Source of the DNA: G965195345 sp965277625
Lineage (GTDB): Bacteria > Pseudomonadota > Gammaproteobacteria > CAKMZV01
NCBI GenBank assembly: GCA_965277625.1
Contig: OZ255827.1
Coordinates: 744,001 to 808,000, forward strand
DNA length: 64,000 bases
Direction of reading: 5' to 3'
The position numbers and the translations under genes were made by a program. Below, piece after piece: positions 37,244 through 47,091 of the stretch (the first letter of the stretch is position 1; the number at the start of each line of letters is the position of its first letter). Under the pieces are notes generated by a model. That model did no database searches. It was not told where the DNA came from and saw only the letters and a program-made list of their open reading frames with translations.

Positions 37244-40200
37244 TTAATATAAATAGGTCGCGCCTGTCATGTTGTTTACGCCCGATGCGCCCACCGTGAG
37301 TGAACCACCATCACGGCTTAAACTCACTGTAGAACCAAAATTGGAGTTTGAAGAAGGATCCGTGGCTTTAACGTAGGCTTGTTGAGTCCAGCGACCATTG
37401 CTAAATTCAAACAAATAAGTTGCGCCTGTATCTGATCTGTTATTATTATTGGTGCCCCCAATGCCCGTGGCTAAACCATCTTCATTTGGTGCGCCCACAG
37501 CAAGGATGTTACCATCATCGCTTAGACTCACAGACTGACCGAATGCATCGTTTAAATCCGGATTTAACGATTTGATATACGCTTGTTGAGACCATGTGCT
37601 GGAACCAGTACTAAAGCGGAACAAATACACCGCCCCTGTATTTGTAGAGTTATCATTCTCAAGCCCATTTACGCCAGTAGCATTGGCATCCTCATAAGGT
37701 GTCCCCACCGCAAGGGTATGACCATCGCCGTTTAAGCGCACGGTCCAGCCAAATAGATCGCTTGCGCCTGTATTTGATGCTTTGATGTAATCTTGTTGAG
37801 ACCAAACTCCACCACTGAAGCGATATAAATACACCGCCCCTGAATCAGTCATATTATTGTTCTGTGCCCCATTGATTCCTGTTGCTGAGCCATCTTCGCC
37901 AATGGACCCTACCGCAAGGGTATTGCCATTCCCGTTTAAACTCACAGACCAACCAAATTGATCGCTCACCCCTATATTTGAAGGTTTGATGTACGCTTGT
38001 TGTGACCAGGTGTTAGAACCAGTATTGAAGCGGAATAAATACACCGCCCCTGTATCACCACTTGAATTATTTTGCGGTGCATTGACGCCCGTCGATGAGC
38101 CATCTTCAGTACGGGCACCGACTGCAAGGGTATTGCCATCTTTGCTTAGGCTCAACGAATGTCCAAAATGATCGTTTATATCTGGATTTGATGCTTTGAT
38201 ATAAGCTTGTTGTGTCCATACACCACTGTTGAAACGGAATACATAGACTGCCCCTGAACCAACAATGCTATTATCACCCTGTGCGCCATTAGCACTGGCG
38301 CCATCCTCATCACGTGCACTCACTGCAAGGGCGTTGCCATCAGCGCTTAGGCTGACCGACCATCCAAATTGATCATTCATATCTGGATTTGATGCTTTGA
38401 TGTAGGCTTGTTGGATCCATATGCCACTGCTGAAGCGGAATATAAATACGGCCCCTGTTTCCGTTGAATCATTATTTTGTACCGCATTGATTCCCGCAGA
38501 TGAACCATCTTCAGTGTGTGCACTCACTGCAAGGGTGTTGCCATCATTGCTTAAGCTAACAGAATAGCCAAAAGAATCCCCAGTATCTGAGTTTTGCGGC
38601 AAAAAGCGACCAATCATGCTGTTTAATTGGGTGTTGGTTAAACTTACCTCGTTATGTATGAAGGTCGTCCCACAGGATGTTGCATCGCAGCTGCCCACTG
38701 CATAAAACGGGTCATTGACTCTTGAGATATAACGATGTAAGGCCACCCGACCTTGCGCTGTGGTCTGTCCAATATTAGTACTATTAGGGCTGACAACGAT
38801 GCCCGTAGTGCTTAAGTCTGCAAAACCAAGACCTGAGTTCAGGTCAGGATTGCTTTGTAAGCGGTAATGCGTCGCAGCTGAAATAGCAGTCCATGAAAAA
38901 TTGAGCGTTTTAATGCCCGTGGTAACAGCAAGCACTGGTGGAAGTACAATTGTAACGATGGTCGTATTAGAAGCGCTGCCTGTATCGGTCGTTCTGAGGG
39001 TTAACATTATTTGAGGGGTATTGTGCGCCAATCCTTGTCGGGATAGGGTTAAAGTGTTGGTGGTAATTATTGTATTGACAACGCCTTGTCCTGTCGAGAC
39101 GCTATAGGATAATAAGATGTCATCCTCTATATCAGTCGCTGTGACATTCAGCACAACAGGACCGGCAATTGCAGCCAAAACCACTGTTTGCGAAGAGATG
39201 GAAAAAGTTGGCGTATCATTAACAGACTGCACGATGACGACAATCTCTGTCGAGGCGAATAATCCGCCCGCATCAGTTGCGCGAACGGTCAAGGTTGTGT
39301 TGCCGAAGTGATTAGCCACCGAACTTAAGGTGATGCCTTGGGCAGAAATCTGGGTATTGACCACCTGCGTAAATGAACTTACTGTAATGAATAACGTACC
39401 TGGATCGGTATCAGAAGCAGTGGTTCTGATCACAATATCAGCAAAATCTTCTGGTAGGCTAATTAGGTTGGTGGAAACAGTTAGCATAGGTGTTGCGCTT
39501 GTTAACACAGTAACATTGACGGCAATGGTTTGAATCGAAGTTGAATTTGAAGTGTCAGCAGCACTGACGGTTAAGGTGGTTCGACCTGAGCCTGTTTCAA
39601 CGGGGGACAATACAATGGTATTGCCAATTAAATTTACAGAAACCACCCCTGTGGTGGAGGCTTGAACAGAGATAGGCAGGGCACCATCCTCAATATCGAT
39701 GGCTGTGGCGGTAATTGAGATGGGGGCAAATCCACCCAGTGTCGTGATGCTATTGTTTGAAACGGTTAAGGTTGGGGGGTCATTCACTGCTTGTACATTG
39801 ACCACGATCAGTGTTGAAGCGGTTTGCGGGACAGAATCGGTTGCCTGAATTGTTAGAGTAACCCTGCCGTTGGCATGGGCCATACTTGATAAGTGAATGG
39901 CATTGGCTGAGGTGGTAATGCTGATAATCCCAGTGGAAGAGGCTTGCACCGAAAATGGAACAATAACCTGACCACTCTGATCTGTGACTGTGGTGCCAAT
40001 AATCAACGGTGCAAAATCTTCGGCAAGCGTAATGGCCTGAGTTGACAAGGCTATGTTGGGTGGTCCGTCCACTGCGAATACAAAGGTCGTGCTGGTATTC
40101 AAACCATTCACTTGTAAAGTAATTCCAACCGTTGTTTGACCATCAAAATTTGATGGAGCGGTATAAACCATATCCACCGTCTGAACCCCTGAATTTTGAG

Positions 40201-43200
40201 ATACATTGATGATGCTTGCTGTGCCAAATGTTGCTGTTGTCGTCCAATGAACGTTGCTGATTGTATCGCCATCCAAATCAATACCAGCCAATCGTATGGT
40301 GGTATTTGAGGTAATACTAATCGGTGTTAAATCAAGTGTGGCCGTCGTTAAGCCATAAGGAAACTCATAAAGAACAGGACGATTTCGCCCATCCCCGCCA
40401 TCGTCTAATAAGAAATAACCAGATGTTCTATTCGAAAAAATCGTCCAATTAAATTCGGTGGAGGTTACTTCTCCTCTGTGTGCGTTCAGTCCATCACTAC
40501 TATTCCAGGGCAGGACGTAGTGCCCTGGATAGACCCTGAAATTTGTTAAACCATCAGTTGTGGCAAATCCATAGGCAATGGTGCTGTCATTCGTTATCCA
40601 TGACAGTTCACCAGGAAAGGTTTGTTGCGCTAAGGCCAAGCCAAGCCAAGCCTCGGTGTACACCAAACCACTTGCTGCTGTGAGCACAAATTCAATTTCT
40701 TCAAAGGTATTGATGTTAATCAAATGCCCACCCAAAGCCCTGGCTTCCTGTAAAAAAGGTGTTACTGCTGGTGTTGTTATCACAGAATTTGCATAAAGAC
40801 GACCGCCATGAACAACAAGATTTTCAATACTTGTGCTGGCTCGGGCGATCACGGGAGGCATCGCCACGGGATCGACTTGTACAACGACGGTTTGTTGTGA
40901 CAATCCTGGTTCCGTCGGATTTAAGAGTTGTATGGTTAGGGTTGCAATGCCTATTTGATCTGGGGCGATTGAGAAATACAACTGCGCCGATTGCGGGGTG
41001 GAGCCAACGCGGGTGCTGGTGACTAAGGCATTGGTGGTAAAGCTGACGACAGGCGCTGGGTTGGTGGAGAAAATGGCATTCCCACTGTGCGTCACCCGCC
41101 ATTGTAGGTCCGAAGTGTTTTGGGTTCCATTAAAGGCAGGTATTCTAACATTGCTGATAAGTTGTTGATTGCGAATGGTTTGAGAACTATTCTCGATCAA
41201 GACAATCGAAGTTGTAGGCAAGGTAAAGACTGGGGCAGTCAAACGAAATGACAATGCCGTGGTGGTGCTTAAACCATTTGTCTGTAGCGTAACGACCACC
41301 GTTGTTTGCCCATCAACATTTGGCGGAGCGGTATAAACCATATCAACCGTCTGAACCCCTGAATTTTGATAAACATTGCTAAAATTTACTGTACCCCCAT
41401 TGGAATCTATACCTGACCAATTTGCAGTTCTTATTGCATCTCCATTCAAATCAAAACCCGTCAGGCGAATGGTTTTGACAGAGCCAGCCGTTATGATTGA
41501 TGGCGATGGCAACCCTTGAGGAAACTCATAAATCGCAGGACGATTAATCGTATCACCTATATCGTCAATTAAAAAATAAGTATTTGCGTTAAAGGAATAA
41601 GTTGCCCAATTGAATGCAGTGGAAGGGCTTGCAGATCTATTGGCAAGCAGTCCAATGCCAGGATGCCAATCCAAAGCAAAGTGTCCAGGATAGAGCCTAA
41701 GGTTGTTGATGTCACTGTCAGGGGCATAACCATAAGCAATGGTGCTGTCATTCGTTACCCAAAACAGCTCGCCAGGGAAGTTTCGTTGCGGTAAAACCAT
41801 GCCAAACCAAGCGTTCTGAGAGGTTAAGCCACTGGTTGTTGCGCGCACAAAATTAATTTCTTCAGTGGTATTGATATTAATCAAATGACCACCCAAAGCG
41901 CGTGCTGTCGTCAAAAACCTTGAGACTCCTTGTGTCGTTGGACTGACTGAATTGGCATAAAGATGACCGCCATGAACAATAAGATTGGTCAGACTTGGAC
42001 TGGCTTGGGCAATTCCAGGAGACACATCCACTGAATTGACGTGAACGACCATCGTTTGTTTAGTCATGTCTGAAGTTATCAGGTTGGTGAGTTGAACGGT
42101 TAGAGTAGCAGTGCCCGTTCGATTAGGGGCGATTGAGAAATACAATTGTGCCGTATGCGCCATTGGAGTCAAGGTGGTTTCCGTCGTAATAGCATTGGTG
42201 GTAAAGCTCACCACGGGGGTTGGATTGGCTGAAAAGAGCGGGCTTCCGCTACTTGTCACTACAAATTGTGCCCTCCGGGTTTCACTGTTTAAAATGTTGA
42301 CGCGGTGCACATTGGATTTAAGTTGGCTTTCAATCGACGTCATAGAAATGACAGAAGTTGATAAGGTGAAAGGAATGGCATCGCTAACAGCATTGACCAC
42401 CACCACTATGCGTTGAGAAATAGATAAACCACCTGCATCAACTGCATGGACGGTTAATGTCGCTGTGCCATTGAGATTGGCGATGGGTGTTAGGCTAATC
42501 AAAGTTTCATTATTGGCTTGGGCGGACATAGCCACATTGATAAGTCTGGTGGATTCATCCACAATTAAGGTGACAGTCGTACCATCTGCATCTGTGGTAT
42601 TGGCTCTAATGACCACCGGTGATGTAAAATCTTCTTGCACGCTGATAAAAGTGGTGGATAAAGTCAATACAGGGAGAGCACTGGGCACGATGGTGACTTT
42701 AACAGGGATGATTTGCATAGCGGTTAACCCGGAACGGTCTATCGTTCTAATGGTTAAGGTGGTTTGACCCGCAGTATTGAAAATTGTATTCAAGACAATG
42801 GCATTCGTTGATGTAGTCACTTGGACTAACCCTAAGGTCGATAATTGCACTGAAAAAGTTAAGGCACCATCCTCAGCATCTGTGGCTGAGGTGTCAATGA
42901 TGATGGGTAAGAAGCCACCAAATGTTGAAATGCTGTCTGTTGAAACCATAATGATTGGTGCGTCCTCAACAGCTGTCAAGATCAATACAATCTCAGTTGC
43001 CGTCGCTTGCCCACCAACATCTGTGGCTTGAACTGTCAAGGTCGCAGTGCCATTGAGGTCGGCAATTGAAGTTAAGGTGATGGTGCTCATCCCGTTGGTA
43101 AGAGTTGATATCACCGCATCTACAAGACGCGAAGATTGAGTCAGGGAGAGGGTTGGGGGATCACCATCCGTGTCGGTGGCGGTGGTTCTAATGACCACCG

Positions 43201-46200
43201 AAGTCTTAAAATCTTCTTGCATCCGAATAAGATTGGTTGAAACCATTAGCACAGGTACGGCACTGGAAAGAACGGTCACATCGATAGCGATTAATTCAGT
43301 CACTGTTGAACCAAACTTATCAACGGTTTTGACGGTTAAGGTGGTCCGACCTGAAGCACCGACAATACTATTCAAGATGATGGCATTCGCTGAGGTGGTT
43401 ACTCTGACTACGCCGGTCATGGATTCTTGCACTGAAAAAGGCAAGACACCATCCTCAACATCCGTGGCTGAGGTATTAATAGTGATGGGTGAAAAACCAC
43501 CCAAAGTTGCAATACTGTTGGTTGAGACACTTAATGTCGGCGTGTCATTGACAGCGGTCACGATCACGGTTACCTGAATGGAGGCGCGCTTTGTGCCATC
43601 ATTCACAGAAATGATTAGGGTGGCTCGCCCATTAATGTTGTTGATGCTCTCTACTTGGACGCCTGAAGCTGAAGTTGTCACTTTAATAGTGGTGGATTCA
43701 GTGACGGTTAAAGTCAGTGTGTCGTTTTCTATATCAGAACGGGTTACTATAATTGGCACTATGGTTTCAAAGTCTTCAAATAGCGTTAAATGGGTGGTCG
43801 AAACGCTTATTGTTGGCGTATCATTAACAGCATTCACCGTCACGACTACTTGTGCTGAATCACTAAGATTGCCATCGCTGATGGAAATGGTTAGGGTGGT
43901 TCGCCCACTGGCATTGGCTATGCTTGCAATTCGGACGTCTGAAGTTGTGGCTGTGACAGTGACCACGCCAGTAGTGGATTCAGCCACAGTCAAAGTCAGC
44001 GGATCACCATCGATATCTGTTCTGGTTGTTGCGATCAAAACCGTTGCAAAATCTTCAAGCAAAGTCAATGCATTGGTTGAAACACTTAAGACTGGTGGGT
44101 CGTTAAGGGGTGTAACGGTCACCACGACTTGCGTTGAGGTGCTGACTGAGCCATCATTGACGGAAATGGTCAGAGTGGTTCGCCCATTGGCATTGTTAAT
44201 GCTCGATACACGGACACCTGAAACTGAAGTTGTTACTCTAATCAGGCTTGGGTTGGATTCGGTCACAGATAAAGTCAGCGTATCGCCTTCTAAATCTGTA
44301 CCAGTGGTGCCGATCAAAATAACGCCCATAAATTCTTCAGCCAAGGTCAAATCAGTGGTTGAAACGCTTAAGGTTGGCGCATCATTCACAGCATTGACCG
44401 TCACAACCACTTGGGCGGTTGAAAACAGTGTGTCGTCACTGACAGTGATGGTTAAGGTGGTTTGCCCATTGGCATTGGCGATGTTTGCAACTCGGACGCC
44501 AATGGCTGAGGTTGTGACAGTGATCACCCCCGTGGTTGATTCAATCACGCTAAAAGTCAGGGGATCGCCGTCCACATTGATTGCTGTGGCAATGGTGCTG
44601 GCATCAGCAAAATCCTCTGTAACGACTAAATTGGTGGTAGCAATGGAAAGGGTTGGCGTGTCATTGACGGCGGTTACTGCCACCACAATTGCAACCGAAG
44701 TCGATTGCCCACCGACATCTGTTGCAAACACAGTTATGGTTGCTGTACCATTGGCATGGTTAATGGCAGATAGAGTGATACTATTGGTGAGGGTGCTTAT
44801 GCCATTGTCTGGTGTCGATACAACAGCATTGACAAGGTTCGTGGATGAACGGACAAAAAGGCTAATCCGATCAGCGTCAGCATCGGTGGCAGTGGTTCTG
44901 ATAACCACCGCATCCGAAAAATCTTCTAACAAACTGATACTGGTGGTTGAAAGCGCCAACACAGGTGGAACACTGAGCAAAATGGCGACATCGACAGCGA
45001 TTGTAAGGCTCACAGATGTGCCCGCACTGTCAACGGCATTGACGGTTAAGGTGGTTGATCCTCTGGCATTAAGAATGGCACTTAAGACGATGGCATTTGC
45101 TGAGGTGGTTACGCTGACTATCCCAGTGGTGGATACTTGTACAGAGAAGGATAATACGCCCTCATCAACATCATTGGCTGTTGTGTTAATGGTGATGGGC
45201 GAAAAGCCCCCAAAAGTAGTGATGCTGTTGGTTGAAACGGTTAATGTTGGTGTGTCATTGACAGGTGTGACTAGCACAACGACTTGGGTTGAGGCCGTGT
45301 GAAAGTCATCACTCACAATAATGGTTAGGGTGGTTCGTCCATTGGCATTGTTAATGCTCGATACATGGATACCTGAGGCTGATGTTGTGACAGAAATCAC
45401 GCCTGGGGGGGATGCAATCACGCTATAAGTTAAGGTATCACCCTCTACATCAATGGCTGTGGCAACTGTGCTGGCATTCATAAAATCCTCGAGCACCACT
45501 AAAGCTGTGGTTGGAATAATGATAGTTGGCTGGTCATTGACGGGTGTGACTACCACAACGACTTGGGTTGAGACCATGTGTGAGCGATCCCTCACAGTAA
45601 TGGTTAGAGTGGTTCGGCCATTGGCATGGTTAATGCTTGATACACGGACACCTGAGGCTGATGTTGTGACAGAAATCACGCCGATGGTGGATTCAATCAC
45701 GCTAAAAGCTAGGGTATCACCATCTACATCCATTGCTGTGGCAACCGTGCTGGCGTTCATAAAATCCTCAACCACCACTAAGGTTGAGGTTGGAATAATG
45801 ATTGTTGGCGGGTTATTGAGGGGTGTGACTACCACAACGACTTGGGCTGAGGTAGTGCGTGAGCTATCACGCACACTAATGGTTAGGGTGGTTCGTCCAT
45901 TGGTGTTATTAATGCTCGATACACGGACACCTGAGGCCGATGTTGTGACAGAAATCACGCCGGTGGTGGATTCAATCACGCTAAAAGCTAGGGTATCACC
46001 ATCTACATCCATTGCTGTGGCAACCGTGCTGGCGTTCATAAAACCTTCAACCACTACTAAAGTTGAGGTTGGAATAATGATGGTTGGCGGGTCATTAACG
46101 GGTGTGACTGTGACCACCACCTGAGCGGTCGAACGCCCTGAATTATTGTTGGCAGTAATGGTCAGGGTGGTTCGTCCATTGCCATTGGCAAAGTTTGAAA

Positions 46201-46654
46201 TTTTAACTGAGTTTGTTGTTGACACCACAGTAATCACCCCAGTGGTGGATTGGTTAACGCTTAAACTTGTTGCATTGGTTGCCGTGGCAACGTCTAGAGT
46301 GGACGGGAAATCTTCATCGATCGTCAGACTAGGGATTAATATTGTAATAGTAGGCGCTGAAATCGGCGTTGGTGTCGGTGTCGGTGTCGGTGTCGGTGTT
46401 GGCGTAGGTGTTGGCGTTGGCGTCGGTGTCGTTTCACCACCGCCACCCCCGCCACCACAAGCGGATAATAATGCTGATAACACTAAAGCTGTGCTTATGG
46501 TGCTCAAAGCACGTCTGCTTACTGTGTTGAATGTAAGCGCGATTCTGTTGGTCATCTTGCCCGAATAAGCGAGAATAAATGAATAGACAGCGTACCATTT
46601 GCAAATCAAACTGATTGAAATTCGAGTTAAAGATCTGGAAAATAATTTATACAT
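37244..46654 (-). CDS. giant lipoprotein C: 14 Ig/cadherin-like modules, two CTLD-like domains, FN3, seven-blade FG-GAP propeller
   Basis: About 3136 codons. The frame is open six codons further, to an ATG at 46672, but alignment with B and D places the start at the ATG of MYKLF (46654). The N-terminal segment ends in LLSAC, then seven Gly and eleven Thr-Pro pairs. Fourteen Ig/cadherin-like modules follow, the first eight or so almost identical to B except for small replaced tracts. Two lectin-like domains lie at about residues 1555-1715 (AWFGM) and 1940-2100 (AWLGL), each with trailing Ig domains. Further Ig modules, an FN3-like domain and seven FG-GAP blades end in ATYLY. The second half diverges from B, so the pair combines a recent N-terminal duplication or conversion with older C-terminal divergence. 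Confidence 0.87.
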   Translation of the reverse strand: MYKLFSRSLTRISISLICKWYAVYSFILAYSGKMTNRIALTFNTVSRRALSTISTALVLSALLSACGGGGGGGETTPTPTPTPTPTPTPTPTPTPTPISAPTITILIPSLTIDEDFPSTLDVATATNATSLSVNQSTTGVITVVSTTNSVKISNFANGNGRTTLTITANNNSGRSTAQVVVTVTPVNDPPTIIIPTSTLVVVEGFMNASTVATAMDVDGDTLAFSVIESTTGVISVTTSASGVRVSSINNTNGRTTLTISVRDSSRTTSAQVVVVVTPLNNPPTIIIPTSTLVVVEDFMNASTVATAMDVDGDTLAFSVIESTIGVISVTTSASGVRVSSINHANGRTTLTITVRDRSHMVSTQVVVVVTPVNDQPTIIIPTTALVVLEDFMNASTVATAIDVEGDTLTYSVIASPPGVISVTTSASGIHVSSINNANGRTTLTIIVSDDFHTASTQVVVLVTPVNDTPTLTVSTNSITTFGGFSPITINTTANDVDEGVLSFSVQVSTTGIVSVTTSANAIVLSAILNARGSTTLTVNAVDSAGTSVSLTIAVDVAILLSVPPVLALSTTSISLLEDFSDAVVIRTTATDADADRISLFVRSSTNLVNAVVSTPDNGISTLTNSITLSAINHANGTATITVFATDVGGQSTSVAIVVAVTAVNDTPTLSIATTNLVVTEDFADASTIATAINVDGDPLTFSVIESTTGVITVTTSAIGVRVANIANANGQTTLTITVSDDTLFSTAQVVVTVNAVNDAPTLSVSTTDLTLAEEFMGVILIGTTGTDLEGDTLTLSVTESNPSLIRVTTSVSGVRVSSINNANGRTTLTISVNDGSVSTSTQVVVTVTPLNDPPVLSVSTNALTLLEDFATVLIATTRTDIDGDPLTLTVAESTTGVVTVTATTSDVRIASIANASGRTTLTISISDGNLSDSAQVVVTVNAVNDTPTISVSTTHLTLFEDFETIVPIIVTRSDIENDTLTLTVTESTTIKVTTSASGVQVESINNINGRATLIISVNDGTKRASIQVTVIVTAVNDTPTLSVSTNSIATLGGFSPITINTSATDVEDGVLPFSVQESMTGVVRVTTSANAIILNSIVGASGRTTLTVKTVDKFGSTVTELIAIDVTVLSSAVPVLMVSTNLIRMQEDFKTSVVIRTTATDTDGDPPTLSLTQSSRLVDAVISTLTNGMSTITLTSIADLNGTATLTVQATDVGGQATATEIVLILTAVEDAPIIMVSTDSISTFGGFLPIIIDTSATDAEDGALTFSVQLSTLGLVQVTTSTNAIVLNTIFNTAGQTTLTIRTIDRSGLTAMQIIPVKVTIVPSALPVLTLSTTFISVQEDFTSPVVIRANTTDADGTTVTLIVDESTRLINVAMSAQANNETLISLTPIANLNGTATLTVHAVDAGGLSISQRIVVVVNAVSDAIPFTLSTSVISMTSIESQLKSNVHRVNILNSETRRAQFVVTSSGSPLFSANPTPVVSFTTNAITTETTLTPMAHTAQLYFSIAPNRTGTATLTVQLTNLITSDMTKQTMVVHVNSVDVSPGIAQASPSLTNLIVHGGHLYANSVSPTTQGVSRFLTTARALGGHLININTTEEINFVRATTSGLTSQNAWFGMVLPQRNFPGELFWVTNDSTIAYGYAPDSDINNLRLYPGHFALDWHPGIGLLANRSASPSTAFNWATYSFNANTYFLIDDIGDTINRPAIYEFPQGLPSPSIITAGSVKTIRLTGFDLNGDAIRTANWSGIDSNGGTVNFSNVYQNSGVQTVDMVYTAPPNVDGQTTVVVTLQTNGLSTTTALSFRLTAPVFTLPTTSIVLIENSSQTIRNQQLISNVRIPAFNGTQNTSDLQWRVTHSGNAIFSTNPAPVVSFTTNALVTSTRVGSTPQSAQLYFSIAPDQIGIATLTIQLLNPTEPGLSQQTVVVQVDPVAMPPVIARASTSIENLVVHGGRLYANSVITTPAVTPFLQEARALGGHLININTFEEIEFVLTAASGLVYTEAWLGLALAQQTFPGELSWITNDSTIAYGFATTDGLTNFRVYPGHYVLPWNSSDGLNAHRGEVTSTEFNWTIFSNRTSGYFLLDDGGDGRNRPVLYEFPYGLTTATLDLTPISITSNTTIRLAGIDLDGDTISNVHWTTTATFGTASIINVSQNSGVQTVDMVYTAPSNFDGQTTVGITLQVNGLNTSTTFVFAVDGPPNIALSTQAITLAEDFAPLIIGTTVTDQSGQVIVPFSVQASSTGIISITTSANAIHLSSMAHANGRVTLTIQATDSVPQTASTLIVVNVQAVNDPPTLTVSNNSITTLGGFAPISITATAIDIEDGALPISVQASTTGVVSVNLIGNTIVLSPVETGSGRTTLTVSAADTSNSTSIQTIAVNVTVLTSATPMLTVSTNLISLPEDFADIVIRTTASDTDPGTLFITVSSFTQVVNTQISAQGITLSSVANHFGNTTLTVRATDAGGLFASTEIVVIVQSVNDTPTFSISSQTVVLAAIAGPVVLNVTATDIEDDILLSYSVSTGQGVVNTIITTNTLTLSRQGLAHNTPQIMLTLRTTDTGSASNTTIVTIVLPPVLAVTTGIKTLNFSWTAISAATHYRLQSNPDLNSGLGFADLSTTGIVVSPNSTNIGQTTAQGRVALHRYISRVNDPFYAVGSCDATSCGTTFIHNEVSLTNTQLNSMIGRFLPQNSDTGDSFGYSVSLSNDGNTLAVSAHTEDGSSAGINAVQNNDSTETGAVFIFRFSSGIWIQQAYIKASNPDMNDQFGWSVSLSADGNALAVSARDEDGASANGAQGDNSIVGSGAVYVFRFNSGVWTQQAYIKASNPDINDHFGHSLSLSKDGNTLAVGARTEDGSSTGVNAPQNNSSGDTGAVYLFRFNTGSNTWSQQAYIKPSNIGVSDQFGWSVSLNGNGNTLAVGSIGEDGSATGINGAQNNNMTDSGAVYLYRFSGGVWSQQDYIKASNTGASDLFGWTVRLNGDGHTLAVGTPYEDANATGVNGLENDNSTNTGAVYLFRFSTGSSTWSQQAYIKSLNPDLNDAFGQSVSLSDDGNILAVGAPNEDGLATGIGGTNNNNRSDTGATYLFEFSNGRWTQQAYVKATDPSSNSNFGSTVSLSRDGGSLTVGASGVNNMTGATYLY
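46364..46429 (-). repeat. hexanucleotide repeat encoding (Thr-Pro)11 linker of C
   Basis: Eleven ACN-CCN units, the longest of the four paralogues. Four consecutive identical GGTGTC hexamers on the plus strand point to recent slippage. Confidence 0.85.
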
Positions 46655-46672
46655 AATGATCTTGCTGTTCAT

Positions 46673-47091
46673 TTAATCTGATTATAGGGAGGGTGGATAT
46701 AAAACTTAGTGGTGATTGTACTAAAGATAAGTTTAGAACATAGGTTTTTTGACTTAGCGCACAATATTAAGGGTTTTGTCATTGCTCTAAAAACACACCG
46801 TTTCATGAGTATGAAATGGTCGTTTTTAAAACATCTATAAATCAAGGATGTGTTTTTTTATGTGTTACCATCCAGAAAAACTGATAGATGCGCAATCTCA
46901 TGCAATGATGAGCGACTTATACGATTGCAGCCATCTATTCAATCATCAGTAAAGAGCATATAGATTGGGGCAATGACCGGCATTTGCAGATTATATGACC
47001 AACTTTCAACCAGAATCAAACGGTCGTGGTAAGAGTGTAAAGATGAATTGTATTAGCCAGGCTCAGCACTGTGTGAGTGCGTAGGCGAAAG
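46673..47091. other. spacer between C and D: shared motif, hairpin, no clear gene
   Basis: About 420 bp. The 13-bp motif TGATTGTACTAAA at 46713-46725 lies 58 nt before the C start, and a TATAAT (minus strand) lies just 8 nt before the upstream ATG at 46672. A 30-codon frame on the plus strand (about 46860-46952, beginning MCYHPEKLID) and neighbouring open stretches resemble nothing I know and may be decayed coding sequence. A small GCACT-N5-AGTGC hairpin lies at 47066-47080. Confidence 0.45.
46797..46820 (-). terminator. possible terminator hairpin downstream of D
   Basis: ACCGTTTCAT - GAGT - ATGAAATGGT forms a 10-bp stem with one G-T mismatch. On the minus strand it is followed by GTGTTTTTAG and on the plus strand by CGTTTTT, so it could terminate in either direction. 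It lies about 270 nt beyond the D stop and the stem is AT-rich, so the call is tentative. Confidence 0.35.

Noticed and set aside
43578..45302. 574-codon plus-strand open frame opposite gene C, and dozens of similar 60-380 codon frames opposite A-D
   Set aside because: Their translations are low-complexity mirror images of the Thr/Val/Ser-rich repeats, recur at every module, and lack their own starts with ribosome-binding sites. They follow from the codon composition of the minus-strand genes.
46655..46672. ATG at 46672 as the start of gene C
   Set aside because: The six extra codons have no counterpart in B or D, whose starts align with the ATG at 46654, and a TATAAT lies only 8 nt upstream, leaving almost no leader.
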